The position numbers and the translations under genes were made by a program. The notes beneath the pieces are model-generated. The model was not told where the DNA came from. It worked only from the letters and a program-made list of their open reading frames with translations, and searched no databases. From NCBI GenBank assembly GCA_021770845.1, contig JAETQF010000015.1:1-64000 (forward strand): 64,000 nucleotides of DNA. Direction: 5' to 3'. Source of the DNA: Oscillospiraceae bacterium. Its GTDB lineage: Bacteria > Bacillota > Clostridia > Oscillospirales > Oscillospiraceae. This document shows positions 13,291 through 21,653 of the stretch, in pieces. Positions within the stretch are counted from its first letter, which is position 1. Each line of letters starts with the position of its first letter.

Positions 13291-13842
13291 ATGACCTATG
13301 AGATGAAGGTAGCGGGGCTGACGCGCAGTCTGCCCCTGTGCCCCATCAGCGACACGCTGATGATCGGCGCGTTTGTCATATTCGGGGACGTGGAACTCAC
13401 CTGCGCCTGCGCCCGGGATCTGCTGAAGCTCGCGCCGGAGTTCGACTACATGGTGGCCCCGGAGGCCAAGGCCATCCCGCTGGTGCACGAGATGGCCCGT
13501 CAGAGCGGCCGCAACGAGTATTTCCTGGTGCGCAAGAAGAAAAAGGCGTACATGAACGGGGTGTTTGAGGCGGTGGATCGCTCCATCACTACCGAGGGGG
13601 AGCAGAAGCTGTACATGGACGGGGCGGACGCGGCCAAGATCAAGGGCAAGCGCATCCTGATCCTGGACGACGTGATCTCCACCGGCGGCTCCCTGGCGGC
13701 GGTGGAGAGCCTGGTGGAGCAGGCGGAAGGCCAGGTGGTGGGCCGCATGGCCATTCTGGCCGAGGGGGACGCCGCCAAGCGGGACGACATCCTGTTTTTG
13801 GAGAAGCTGCCCCTGTTCAATTCCGACGGACAGCCGCTGTAA
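13291..13842 (+). CDS. Purine phosphoribosyltransferase (adenine/xanthine PRTase-like)
   Basis: A 183-aa type I PRTase that joins a purine base to PRPP to give a nucleotide in the cytoplasm. The PRPP loop is ILILDDVISTGGS, with APEAKAIPLVHEMAR earlier and RKKKKAYMNGV in the flexible region, resembling the Apt/Xpt group. The exact base preference cannot be fixed. It is transcribed from a consensus promoter at 13193-13221 with a 70-base leader and GGGAG before the ATG. It is divergent from the riboswitch-controlled purine permease, which suggests the pair handle salvage together. Confidence 0.88.
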   Translation: MTYEMKVAGLTRSLPLCPISDTLMIGAFVIFGDVELTCACARDLLKLAPEFDYMVAPEAKAIPLVHEMARQSGRNEYFLVRKKKKAYMNGVFEAVDRSITTEGEQKLYMDGADAAKIKGKRILILDDVISTGGSLAAVESLVEQAEGQVVGRMAILAEGDAAKRDDILFLEKLPLFNSDGQPL

Positions 13843-13877
13843 ACATCGCGCCCTCCCACTGGGAGGGCGCGATGTTT
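13841..13877. terminator. Bidirectional terminator between convergent genes
   Basis: AAACATCGCGCCCTCCC pairs perfectly with GGGAGGGCGCGATGTTT (17 bp, loop ACT). It overlaps the PRTase stop codon and reaches the end of the minus-strand amidotransferase. Confidence 0.75.
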
Positions 13878-14535
13878 ATACGTTGCGCACCATGTTGAGA
13901 AAAGCCCGGAACACAGCCCCGCCGTCCACCGTGTCCGGCCTGGCCTTTGCCCCGGTCATCCGCTCCGGGTGGAACTGGACGGCGATGAGGGGCAGCGTCT
14001 CGTGCTCCACCGCCTCCGCCACCCCGCCCTCCGAGCGGGCGGTGACGGACAGCCCCCGCCCCAGCCGCCCCAGGGCCTGGTGGTGGGCGCTGTTCACGGA
14101 AAACACCGGGCCGTACAGCCGGTGAAGCAGGGAGCCCTCCACAGCGTGCACCGGGTGCACCCGATCCCCCTCCCCGCCCCCGTGGAAGGGGGCCAGGGCA
14201 GGGGGGAGATCCTGCACCAGATCGCCCCCCAGCCACACGTTCACCACCTGGAACCCCCGGCAGACGGCCAGCACCGGCTTCCCGGCGGCGCGGAAGGCGT
14301 CCAGCAGGGCCAGCTCCGCCCCGTCCCGGGCGGGGTCGATGTCCCGGGAGCCGCAGTCCGGCTGGCCGAACCGGGCGGGCTCCATATCCCCGCCCCCCGC
14401 CAGCAGCAGGCCGTCATAATGCAGATCCGGGGCGGGGAGGCAGCGGGCCTCCCCCTGGGCCCCGGCGGCCTTCAGGGCGGCCAGGTAGTTGGAGGGATCC
14501 CCTCCGCCGGTGGAGATGAGGATATTTGGATTCAT
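13876..14535 (-). CDS. Class I glutamine amidotransferase, gamma-glutamyl-GABA hydrolase (PuuD)-like
   Basis: A 219-aa cytoplasmic hydrolase of the peptidase C26 group. The nucleophile elbow is VLAVCRGFQVVNV (catalytic Cys), FSVNSAHHQAL lies in the middle, and the His-Glu pair is in VQFHPERM. The family removes gamma-linked glutamyl groups; the substrate here is open. The start ATG overlaps the stop of the flippase gene (ATGA) with GAGGAGG upstream, so the two are translated together. At 219 residues it is slightly shorter than typical PuuD (~250), mainly at the N-terminus. Confidence 0.82.
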   Translation of the reverse strand: MNPNILISTGGGDPSNYLAALKAAGAQGEARCLPAPDLHYDGLLLAGGGDMEPARFGQPDCGSRDIDPARDGAELALLDAFRAAGKPVLAVCRGFQVVNVWLGGDLVQDLPPALAPFHGGGEGDRVHPVHAVEGSLLHRLYGPVFSVNSAHHQALGRLGRGLSVTARSEGGVAEAVEHETLPLIAVQFHPERMTGAKARPDTVDGGAVFRAFLNMVRNV

Positions 14536-16115
14536 GCCGTATGCCTCCTCTGCCTGAAATAGGTTCCGAACCGGGCAAACACCACTGTGACGGACGTGCC
14601 TTGGGCCAGCAGGGCGGCGGCGTACAGCACCAGCCCCAGGGCGGAGCAGGCCAGCGCCGACCAGCCCTGGCCGCAGCCCGCGTCCAGCATAATCCGGAAG
14701 AACAGATTGCACCACAGCCCCATAAAGACGGCCGCCAGCAGGGGCCGGCCGAACCACCGGAACCACCGGGCCCGCAGCTCCGCCGCCCGGAGGACGCTGG
14801 CCAGGTTGAGTCCCGCCCCCACGATGCCGGAGACCACGAACCCCGCCGCGAACCCCGGCAGCCCCCACCGGGGCACGGCGAAAAAGGTGAAGGCCAGCTG
14901 CGCCGCGTCGCTGAGGATGGCGTTCCGGGCCCCCTTGCCCTGGAGGCCCAGGCCGTTCAGCGCCCCGGACAGCACCGACTGCCAGCAGCCCAGCAGGGTA
15001 CCCACGGCCAGGGGGAGGATCAGCTCGCCCACCCGGTCGTCCCGGAACATGGCCCGGCCGATGGTGGGCCCCACCACTGCCAGCAGGGCCATGGCCGGGG
15101 CCATCAGCAGGGAGGTGGCGGACATCACCCGATCCAGGAAGCCCGCCGCCGCCCGCCGATCCCCCCGGGCGGTGCGCCGGGAGAGATCGGGCACCATCAC
15201 CAGGCACAACGCCCCGATGAAGCCCGTGGGCAGCCCCAGCAGGGGCAGGGTCATGCCGCACAGCACCCCGAACTCGGACATGGCCTCCGGCAGGGCCATG
15301 CCCCCCTCCACCAGCTTGGCGGGGATGAGCACCGAGTTGGCGCAGCCCAGCACCGTCCCCAGCAGGGAGGTGGCCCCCACCGGCAGGGCGATGGCGAACA
15401 GCCGGCGGCGGCTCACCTCCTCCCGGGCGGGGCCGGGGGGAAACTGCCGCCAGTGCCGCCGGAACAGCAGGGTGAGGGCGCAGGAGGAGCACACCTCGCA
15501 CAACACCATGCCCAGCACGATGACGCCCACCGTCTCCTCCGCCGAGCGGGGCAGCAGGGCCGCCAGCAGACCCAGCACCGCCCCCGCCCGGATGAGCTGC
15601 TCCGCCGTCTCCACGGCGGCGGGGGGGCGCACCCTGCCGATGCCGTAAAAGCAGTGCTTGTGGAGGTTCTCCACCCCGGTGAGCAGCACGCAGGGCACCA
15701 GCAGCACCACGCCCAGGCGGGTGCGGGCATCGCCTAAGAGGTAGACGGAGATGGGGTCGGACAGGGCGGCCACGGCGATGCCCAGGGGGACGGCCAGCAG
15801 GAAAAAGCCCCCCAGGGCCCGGCGGAGTATGTGCCGCACGGCGCCGTCGTCCCCCAGGGCGTGGTACCGGGCGGACAGGGTGGACACCGCCACCGTCAGC
15901 CCCACGGCGGTCACCGACATGAGCATGGAGTAGGCGGGCATGACCAGCTGGTACAGCCCCATGGTTTCCGCGCCGATGAGGCGGGATAAGAACATCCGGT
16001 AGACAAAGCCCACCACCTGGGAGAACAGGCCGGTGGCGGTCAGCAGTAAGGTTCCGGCCAACAGGGTAGACAAGGGCGCACCCCCTCGCGATTTCAGGAT
16101 CATCGATCTATCCAT
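14532..16115 (-). CDS. SpoVB-like lipid flippase (MVF/MOP superfamily)
   Basis: A 527-aa membrane protein with about 14 spans. The start GLFSQVVGFVYRMFLSRLIGAETMGLYQL is the classical N-terminus of the SpoVB/YtgP/MurJ-like group, which flips lipid-linked sugars for wall, cortex or polysaccharide synthesis. In this family SpoVB acts in spore cortex formation; here a vegetative role is just as possible. I see no good SD before ATG 16115, which is unusual in this window. It lies after the wal operon terminator and shares a stop/start with the amidotransferase gene. Confidence 0.85.
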   Translation of the reverse strand: MDRSMILKSRGGAPLSTLLAGTLLLTATGLFSQVVGFVYRMFLSRLIGAETMGLYQLVMPAYSMLMSVTAVGLTVAVSTLSARYHALGDDGAVRHILRRALGGFFLLAVPLGIAVAALSDPISVYLLGDARTRLGVVLLVPCVLLTGVENLHKHCFYGIGRVRPPAAVETAEQLIRAGAVLGLLAALLPRSAEETVGVIVLGMVLCEVCSSCALTLLFRRHWRQFPPGPAREEVSRRRLFAIALPVGATSLLGTVLGCANSVLIPAKLVEGGMALPEAMSEFGVLCGMTLPLLGLPTGFIGALCLVMVPDLSRRTARGDRRAAAGFLDRVMSATSLLMAPAMALLAVVGPTIGRAMFRDDRVGELILPLAVGTLLGCWQSVLSGALNGLGLQGKGARNAILSDAAQLAFTFFAVPRWGLPGFAAGFVVSGIVGAGLNLASVLRAAELRARWFRWFGRPLLAAVFMGLWCNLFFRIMLDAGCGQGWSALACSALGLVLYAAALLAQGTSVTVVFARFGTYFRQRRHTA

Positions 16116-16160
16116 ATGAGGGAGGGCCTGTCTGACATACCGGGCGGGCCTTCATCCGGA

Positions 16161-16209
16161 AAAAACGCCGCGCCGCCCGCCCGGAACCAGCCGGGAGGCG
16201 GCGCGGCGG
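16161..16209 (-). terminator. Terminator of the wal operon
   Basis: A long GC stem (with one bulge) CGCCGCGCCGCC...GGCGGCGCGGCG with CCCGG/CCGGG at the top, followed on the minus strand by six T. Confidence 0.85.
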
Positions 16210-16215
16210 GCTGTC

Positions 16216-17055
16216 TTATGGATCGGGTACGCGGGCGAGGGCCCCGGTGGCGCAGTCCAGGTAGTACCGGGCGGTGTCGGTGGTGACCAGCCAGGCCGGG
16301 GTGAGCCGGACGCCGCCGGACATGGGCTGAACCGTCCCCCGCCACCCCGGCTCCATGGACTGGATGGCGGAGCACACGTCGCCGGTGGCGGCGATCTCCT
16401 CGGAGAAGCGGGTCAGCGCCGTGGGCAGGGTCATGGACTGGGCCCGCTCCGCCGTGCCGTCGGGGGCGGCCAGCAGAGTGCCCTGGACGGAGCGCAGGGT
16501 GCCGTCCTGATAGGCGAACTCCACCTCACAGGAGAACAGCGGCCTGCCGCCCCGGGTCTGCCGGAACCGCACCCGCGTCCAGCCGTCCTCCTCCGCCATG
16601 CCGATCTGCGACCCGTCCACGCCCATTTTTTTCAGCAGGCCGGCGGCGTGGCGCTCCGGGCTGCCGTCGGCGGACAGGCCGGGGCCGCCGGTCAGCTCGG
16701 CGGACAGCTCCCCGCCCGCCCGGACGCTCACCGCGCCGCTGCTGTTCTGATAGAGGTACAGCCCGCCCCCCCGGTTGTCCGCCTGGACGGCCTCCCCGCC
16801 CAGCAGGGCCTGGGCCAGCCGGAGCTCCCGATCCGGATCCCGTTCCACGGTGAGGGGGGGCAGCTCCCCGGCGGAGGCCAGCCTGTCCGCCTCCACCCGG
16901 ATGCCCCGGGCCTCCAGCCTGACCAGGGTGAGCTCCAGCGCCTTCCGCTCGTACTGGACGGACTCGGTATACCGCGTCCCCACCAGCACCAGCAGGAAGC
17001 CGTTCACCAGCAGCAGAATGAGGATGATGATGTTTTTCAGCTTGGGCCATTCCAT
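16216..17055 (-). CDS. yycI: YycI-like regulator of the WalRK system
   Basis: A 279-aa membrane-anchored protein with a short cytoplasmic start, one span (about 8-27, NIIILILLLVNGFLLVLVG) and an outside domain. Order and layout (WEWxKxKxIFIxxFLxLNxFL-like start) fit YycI, which in Bacillus pairs with YycH to hold the WalK kinase in check. It lies three bases after the yycH gene and before the operon terminator. Sequence similarity in YycI is generally low, so the name rests on the start motif and the operon position. Confidence 0.75.
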   Translation of the reverse strand: MEWPKLKNIIILILLLVNGFLLVLVGTRYTESVQYERKALELTLVRLEARGIRVEADRLASAGELPPLTVERDPDRELRLAQALLGGEAVQADNRGGGLYLYQNSSGAVSVRAGGELSAELTGGPGLSADGSPERHAAGLLKKMGVDGSQIGMAEEDGWTRVRFRQTRGGRPLFSCEVEFAYQDGTLRSVQGTLLAAPDGTAERAQSMTLPTALTRFSEEIAATGDVCSAIQSMEPGWRGTVQPMSGGVRLTPAWLVTTDTARYYLDCATGALARVPDP

Positions 17056-17058
17056 CCG

Positions 17059-18336
17059 TCACACCGCCTCCCAGCCGGGGGAGACGGACTGGCCGCCCCC
17101 GTCCCGGTATTGGATCACCAGCTCCCGCCGCTCCCGGGTGAGGTCGGGCAGCATGGCCGCCGCCTTCCGGATGGGCAGGAGCAGGGCGTTTTCCTTCTGG
17201 GCGGTGTACTGCCGCAGATGGAGGACGAACTGGGTGATGCAGCCGTCCCGCACCAGAAACTCCGCCGCCCAGCCCTCGTCATAGAGGTAGACGGCGCTGC
17301 CCCCCAGGCGGTAGCCGAACCGCACCTGCCAGCCGTCCCCGTAGGGCCGGACGGACAGCAGGTACAGCCGGGCCTCCCCGCACAGGGGCGCCATGGCCCG
17401 CTCGGCCAGGGCCCGGGCCCCCTCGGCGGCCTGGGCGGCGGAGACGACGCCGTTGGTGTGCTCCACCGGGTACTTGCCGCTCTGGGCGGCCCGGTAGGTG
17501 GCGGTGACCCCGTCCCGGATCACCAGCCGATCCGTGCCGTCCATATAGACCTCGCCGCTGCTGCCGGGGGCGTGGTTCCGGCTGTTGAAGGACAGGGCGT
17601 CCACCAGCGCCTCCGCCCCGGCGGCGGAGGACAGGGGGGCGGAGACGTCGTACAGGCCGGCGGCGGGCTCCCCCTCGGTGATCAGGGTGAAGGGATTCAG
17701 CAGGCGGTTCAGGCTCTCGTCCTCAAAGGCAAAGTAGGCGCCGTTGGGGGTGACGGCCTCCACCGCCGGATCCAGGTGGAGAGATCGGGACAGGGCGGTG
17801 GGGCAGGTGAAGTACCCGCCGTCCCCGGCGTCCTCCCAGCACAGGGACACGGCGTCCCCCTCCTCGGCCACCAGGGCCACCCGGCGGGCGCTGCCTTTGA
17901 GCGGGCAGTCCCCGCCCCCCAGCCACCGGGCCAGGGCGGCCAGGGGGATCTCCCCGGAGAAGTCGAAGTAGGCCCCCCGCCGGCGCAGGCAGGCCCGCCA
18001 CTGGCTGTCGGACAGGGCGGCGGGCTCCCCGGCCCCGGTCAGCGCGTCCCCCAGCAGGGGGACGAAGGCGGCGAACACCTCGTCCATCCGGCCGTCGTCA
18101 TATTGCAGGCCGAAGCGATCCCCGTCCCGGCATACCGCCAGGCGGGCGGGGAGGATGGGGCCGGACTGGGCCCCTCCGATGCTGGCGCCCGTCGGGGCGG
18201 GCCGGAGGCCCAGCAGCTCCACCAGCCCGCTGTCCCGCACCAGGGGGGTCATGGACAGCAGCGCCGCGGCGGACAGGGTGAGCAGGACGATGGCGGCGTT
18301 TTTCCCCCACTCCAGGGCGGATTGCTTATCCCTCAT
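17059..18336 (-). CDS. yycH: YycH-like regulator of the WalRK system
   Basis: A 425-aa protein with a single N-terminal span (about 13-31) and a large outside domain. It lies directly downstream of walK, with its ATG (18336) inside the end of walK (11-base overlap) and GGAGG before it, so it is translationally coupled. YycH in Bacillus binds WalK in the membrane and limits its activity. The sequence itself is weakly conserved; SNRNHAPGSSGE-like central parts cannot be assigned by eye. Position and topology carry the call. Confidence 0.75.
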   Translation of the reverse strand: MRDKQSALEWGKNAAIVLLTLSAAALLSMTPLVRDSGLVELLGLRPAPTGASIGGAQSGPILPARLAVCRDGDRFGLQYDDGRMDEVFAAFVPLLGDALTGAGEPAALSDSQWRACLRRRGAYFDFSGEIPLAALARWLGGGDCPLKGSARRVALVAEEGDAVSLCWEDAGDGGYFTCPTALSRSLHLDPAVEAVTPNGAYFAFEDESLNRLLNPFTLITEGEPAAGLYDVSAPLSSAAGAEALVDALSFNSRNHAPGSSGEVYMDGTDRLVIRDGVTATYRAAQSGKYPVEHTNGVVSAAQAAEGARALAERAMAPLCGEARLYLLSVRPYGDGWQVRFGYRLGGSAVYLYDEGWAAEFLVRDGCITQFVLHLRQYTAQKENALLLPIRKAAAMLPDLTRERRELVIQYRDGGGQSVSPGWEAV

Positions 18337-19795
18337 GATCGTTTTCCTCCGGGCCGGCCACGGGCAGCTCCATGCGGATGGTGAGGCCGGGCTCCGCCTT
18401 GTCCACCAGATAGAGCCGGCCCTGGTGCCGGTGCATGATCTCCCGGGCGATGGACAGGCCCAGCCCCGTGCCGCCGGACTGCCGGGAACGGGCCTTGTCC
18501 ACCCGGTAGAACCGCTCGAAGATGCGGTCGCGATCCCCCTCGGGGATGCCGATGCCGTTGTCGTCCACCTCCATCCACACCTTGTCCCCCTCCTGGCCGG
18601 CGGACAGGACGATGTGCCCGCCGTCGGGGGTGTACTTGATGGCGTTGGACACAATGTTCATCATCACCTGCATGATCCGCTCCCGGTCGGCCCGCACCTG
18701 GGGCAGCCGGTCGGGCAGGCGCAGCTCCACGGTGTGGGCGTGGTTCTGGGCGTCCATGAGGATGGCCTGGTAGGTGTCGTCCACCGCCTGGGCGAAGGGA
18801 AAGAGGGTGAGGCGCAGTTCGCTGCGCCCGGAGTCGAACCGGGACAGGGTAAGGAGATCCTGCAAAATGTGGGCCATCCGGTCGGACTCGTTGAGGATCA
18901 CCCCCAGGAATTTCTTCTCCATCTCCGGGGACAGGCCGCCCACCCCGTCGTCCAGGGTCTCGGCATAGCTGCGGATGTTGGTGAGGGGGGTGCGCAGCTC
19001 GTGGGACACGTTGGCCACGAAGTCCTTGCGCTCCTGCTCCGCCTTTTCCAGCTCGTTGATGTTGGTTTCCAGCTGCTGGGCCATGGTGTTGAAGCTCTCG
19101 GTGAGCTGGCCGATCTCGTCGCTGCTGGACACCTCCAGCTTCCGGGAGAAGTCCCCCCGGGCCACCTGCTCGATGCCGTCGGTGAGCCGCTGGAGGGGGT
19201 TGACCATGGTTTTGGCCAGCAGGAAGGACAGCAGCACCGAGATCACCAGGCCCAGGGCCAGGGCCTCCAGGATCAGGCTGAACATCTCGGCGTTCAGGGC
19301 CCGGGCGGTCTCCCGGCTGTCCAGGAGGTAGATGATATAGTCCTGCCCGCCCCGGGTGATGGGGATGGCGGCGTCCATGTAGTCGGCGGTGACGCTGCTT
19401 TCAAAGCCCATCTGCCCCAGCAGGGCCTTGGAGAGGTTGGGGGTGACAGCCACGCCCCCCTCCGGCTCCGGGGCGGATCCGCCCAGATAGCGGCCGGTGG
19501 CGCCGTCCAGCACAAAGAAATTGCGGTGCCGCCGATCCACCCCCAGCACGCCCTCGTTGGTGGACAGCACCGCCTCCACCATGGCGGCGCCGTCCGTCTC
19601 CCCCTCCCGGGCGGTCTGGAGATCCCGGACAAAGTCGGCGTTGTCCTGGCCGAAGGCGGCGGCGATCTGGCTGTAGAAGTCTTGGATATAGTAGCCGGTG
19701 ACGGAGTTCATGAGGAACGCGCCCACCACCACCATGAGGGATACGATGAGCAGTACCAGAATGAGCACCAGCTTCAGGTGTAACGTACGGCGCAT
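18326..19795 (-). CDS. walK: WalK sensor histidine kinase
   Basis: A 489-aa kinase controlling cell-wall metabolism with WalR. It has a span at about 9-29, an outside sensor of about 140 residues, a second span (about 175-195), HAMP (about 196-250), a HisKA domain with VSHELRTPLT (His265), and a HATPase with NIVSNAIKYTP (N box), DNGIGIP (G1) and GTGLGLSI (G2). No PAS domain is evident between HAMP and HisKA, which classical Bacillus WalK has. The gene follows walR after a 140-base gap that holds a palindromic repeat, and overlaps yycH. Confidence 0.9.
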   Translation of the reverse strand: MRRTLHLKLVLILVLLIVSLMVVVGAFLMNSVTGYYIQDFYSQIAAAFGQDNADFVRDLQTAREGETDGAAMVEAVLSTNEGVLGVDRRHRNFFVLDGATGRYLGGSAPEPEGGVAVTPNLSKALLGQMGFESSVTADYMDAAIPITRGGQDYIIYLLDSRETARALNAEMFSLILEALALGLVISVLLSFLLAKTMVNPLQRLTDGIEQVARGDFSRKLEVSSSDEIGQLTESFNTMAQQLETNINELEKAEQERKDFVANVSHELRTPLTNIRSYAETLDDGVGGLSPEMEKKFLGVILNESDRMAHILQDLLTLSRFDSGRSELRLTLFPFAQAVDDTYQAILMDAQNHAHTVELRLPDRLPQVRADRERIMQVMMNIVSNAIKYTPDGGHIVLSAGQEGDKVWMEVDDNGIGIPEGDRDRIFERFYRVDKARSRQSGGTGLGLSIAREIMHRHQGRLYLVDKAEPGLTIRMELPVAGPEENDHEG

Positions 19796-19827
19796 GGGCG
19801 GGCCATCCTCTCCGAAATTTAGAATCT

Positions 19828-19901
19828 GTAGGGGAGGGGCTTGCCCCTCCCGCCTGGGATGCTGCCGTTACCGGCACGGGCGGGGCAAGCCCCGCCCCTA
19901 C
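19828..19901. repeat. Palindromic intergenic repeat between walR and walK
   Basis: GTAGGGGAGGGGCTTGCCCC starts at 19828, and its near complement GGGGCAAGCCCCGCCCCTAC ends at 19901, enclosing a 30-base centre (CTGGGATG...CCGGCA). Such G-rich inverted units look like a dispersed intergenic palindrome. It sits inside the wal operon, so it may affect the walR-walK transcript. Confidence 0.6.
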
Positions 19902-19935
19902 AAAGCGTCAAAAGCGCGATTCATGCAGATCGCCG

Positions 19936-20637
19936 TTATACCCCGAAGGCGTAGCCCAGGCCCCGGCGGGTGATGATGAATTTGGGGTCGGCGGGGTCGT
20001 CCTCCAGCTTTTCCCGCAGGCGGCGGATGGCCACGTCCACCGCCCGCACGTCCCCCACGTAGCCGTCGTAGTTCCACACCCGCTCCATCAGGGTCTCCCG
20101 GGAGACGGCCTGGCCCCGGCTGGAGGCCAGGGTCTTGACCAGCTCATATTCCCGCTGGGTGAGTTCCAGGGGCTGGCCGTCCTTGTAGACGATCATGGTG
20201 TCCGTGTCCACCTGCACCCGGCCCAGATCCAGCCGGTTTCCGGGGCTTTTCGGGGCGGCCTGGGCCAGCATATCGGTGCGGCGGATGTTGCTTTTCACCC
20301 GGGCCAGCAGCTCCCGCATGGAGAAGGGCTTGGTGATATAGTCGTCCGCCCCCAGCTCCAGGCCCAGCACCTTGTCCGTCTCCTCCTCCCGGGCGGTGAG
20401 CATGATGATGGGGGTGGCCCGGCCCTGCTCCCGCAGGGTGCGGCACACCTGGAAGCCGTCCAGCTTGGGCAGCATCAGATCCAGCAGGATGAGATCCGGA
20501 TCCTGCTCCAGGGCCAGCCGCAGGCCCGCCGCCCCGTCCAGTGCCTCCAGGGTGTCGTACCCCTCCCGCTGGAGGTTGAAGGTGAGGATGTCCACAATGT
20601 TGCGCTCGTCCTCCACCACCAGGATTTTCTTACCCAT
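19936..20637 (-). CDS. walR: WalR response regulator (OmpR/PhoB family)
   Basis: A 233-aa regulator. The receiver domain has the acid pocket EDE (9-11), phospho-acceptor Asp53 in ILLDLMLPKLDG, Thr in MLTAR and Lys in TKPF. The C-terminal winged helix carries LTQREYELVKTLAS and VDVAIRRLREKLEDDP, ending in RRGLGYAF. That VDVxIRRLRxKIExxP form is typical of WalR/YycF. It controls wall hydrolase genes. Its ATG overlaps the end of the Nudix gene by eight bases, so it is coupled to it. Confidence 0.92.
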   Translation of the reverse strand: MGKKILVVEDERNIVDILTFNLQREGYDTLEALDGAAGLRLALEQDPDLILLDLMLPKLDGFQVCRTLREQGRATPIIMLTAREEETDKVLGLELGADDYITKPFSMRELLARVKSNIRRTDMLAQAAPKSPGNRLDLGRVQVDTDTMIVYKDGQPLELTQREYELVKTLASSRGQAVSRETLMERVWNYDGYVGDVRAVDVAIRRLREKLEDDPADPKFIITRRGLGYAFGV

Positions 20638-21187
20638 GGGCTTCCTCCCGCTCCTTTCTCATGAGCCGATCCGCCCGGTACAGGGCGGCCAGGGTTTTCG
20701 CGTCGTTGATCCGCCCGTCCGCCGCCATCTCCAGGGCTTCGGCAAAGGGCAGCTTGAAGGGCTCCAGAAACTCGTCCCGATCCAGGTGCCGGTCGCCGAA
20801 GGTGAGATCCCGGGCCAGAAAGAGGTAGAGCATCTCGTCGGTGTAGCCCACGCTGGGCATGATATAGCCCAGAGCGTCCCACCGGCCGGCCTGGGCGCCG
20901 ATCTCCTCCTTCAGCTCCCGCCGGATGGCGTCAAAGGGATCCTCCCCCGGCTCCAGCTTGCCGGCGGGAATCTCGGTGACAATTTTATGGTACGGGTAGC
21001 GGAACTGGCGCTCCAGATACACGTTTCCCTCCCCGTCCAGGGCGGCCACCGCCGCGCCGCCGGGGTGGTGCACCATCTCCCGCACCGAGGTGCCGCCGTC
21101 CGCCAGCTCCACCTGATCCCGGTAGAGCTTGAGCAGCACGCCGTCAAAGGCCAGCTCGCTGGCCAGGGTTTTCTCGTTTAATTCCAT
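20630..21187 (-). CDS. Nudix hydrolase, ADP-ribose pyrophosphatase type
   Basis: A 185-aa Nudix enzyme that splits a nucleoside-diphosphate-linked compound such as ADP-ribose. The Nudix box reads GKLEPGEDPFDAIRRELKEE (GX5EX7REUXEE pattern), preceded by the ADP-ribose-class element ERQFRYP. ATG at 21187 has GGGAGGGG upstream and is preferred to the in-frame start at 21226. It is first in the operon with walRK, an arrangement not found in Bacillus, and its stop overlaps walR. Confidence 0.88.
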   Translation of the reverse strand: MELNEKTLASELAFDGVLLKLYRDQVELADGGTSVREMVHHPGGAAVAALDGEGNVYLERQFRYPYHKIVTEIPAGKLEPGEDPFDAIRRELKEEIGAQAGRWDALGYIMPSVGYTDEMLYLFLARDLTFGDRHLDRDEFLEPFKLPFAEALEMAADGRINDAKTLAALYRADRLMRKEREEAHG

Positions 21188-21237
21188 GGGAACCCCTCCC
21201 GCCGCAATTTTGTCTGTGGAGCGCAATGATAAAAAGT

Positions 21238-21243
21238 ATTATA
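21238..21243 (-). promoter_or_regulatory. Extended -10 promoter of the nudix-wal operon
   Basis: On the minus strand TATAAT with TGG before it; the -35 region is poor. Confidence 0.6.
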
Positions 21244-21325
21244 CCACGTTTGCCGAAAGATAGGAAGCGGGAAACGGGAAAATCTTCCGGGGCGGCGTGG
21301 GCGGGAAAATTCGCCGTATTTGCTA

Positions 21326-21354
21326 TTGACAACGAAAGTTAGGGGTGGTACACT
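21326..21354 (+). promoter_or_regulatory. Promoter of the feo operon with an overlapping imperfect dyad
   Basis: TTGACA (21326-21331), 17 bases, TACACT (21349-21354) with TGG before it. The -10 lies in an imperfect inverted repeat (GGGGTGGT ... ACTACCTAC), a plausible metal-repressor site of DtxR or Fur type. Which repressor is unknown. Confidence 0.75.
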
Positions 21355-21418
21355 ACCTACGCTGAAAAAGTTAGCTGTTTCTAACCAATGGGCTGGACAG
21401 CGTTTGGAGGAGAACGCC

Positions 21419-21643
21419 ATGAAAACATTGAAGGATGTTCGGGTGGGCAAAACGGCGGTGGTGCGCCGCCTCCACGGGGAGGGCCCGGTGCGCCGCCGGA
21501 TCATGGACATGGGGATCACCAAGGGGGTGGAGATCTACGTCCGGAAGGTGGCCCCCCTGGGCGATCCCATGGAGCTGACGGTGCGGGGGTACGAGCTGTC
21601 CCTGCGCAAGGAGGACGCGGAAATGATCGAGGTGGAGGAGTGA
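21419..21643 (+). CDS. feoA: FeoA, ferrous iron transport accessory protein
   Basis: A 74-aa SH3-like protein that supports FeoB in ferrous iron uptake at the inner face of the membrane. LHGEGPVRRRIMDMGITKGVEI and the closing GYELSLRKEDAEMIEV are the FeoA pattern. ATG 21419 follows GGAGGAG. Ten bases separate it from feoB, so they form one operon with the small Cys-rich gene that follows. Confidence 0.92.
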   Translation: MKTLKDVRVGKTAVVRRLHGEGPVRRRIMDMGITKGVEIYVRKVAPLGDPMELTVRGYELSLRKEDAEMIEVEE

Positions 21644-21653
21644 ACGATATACA

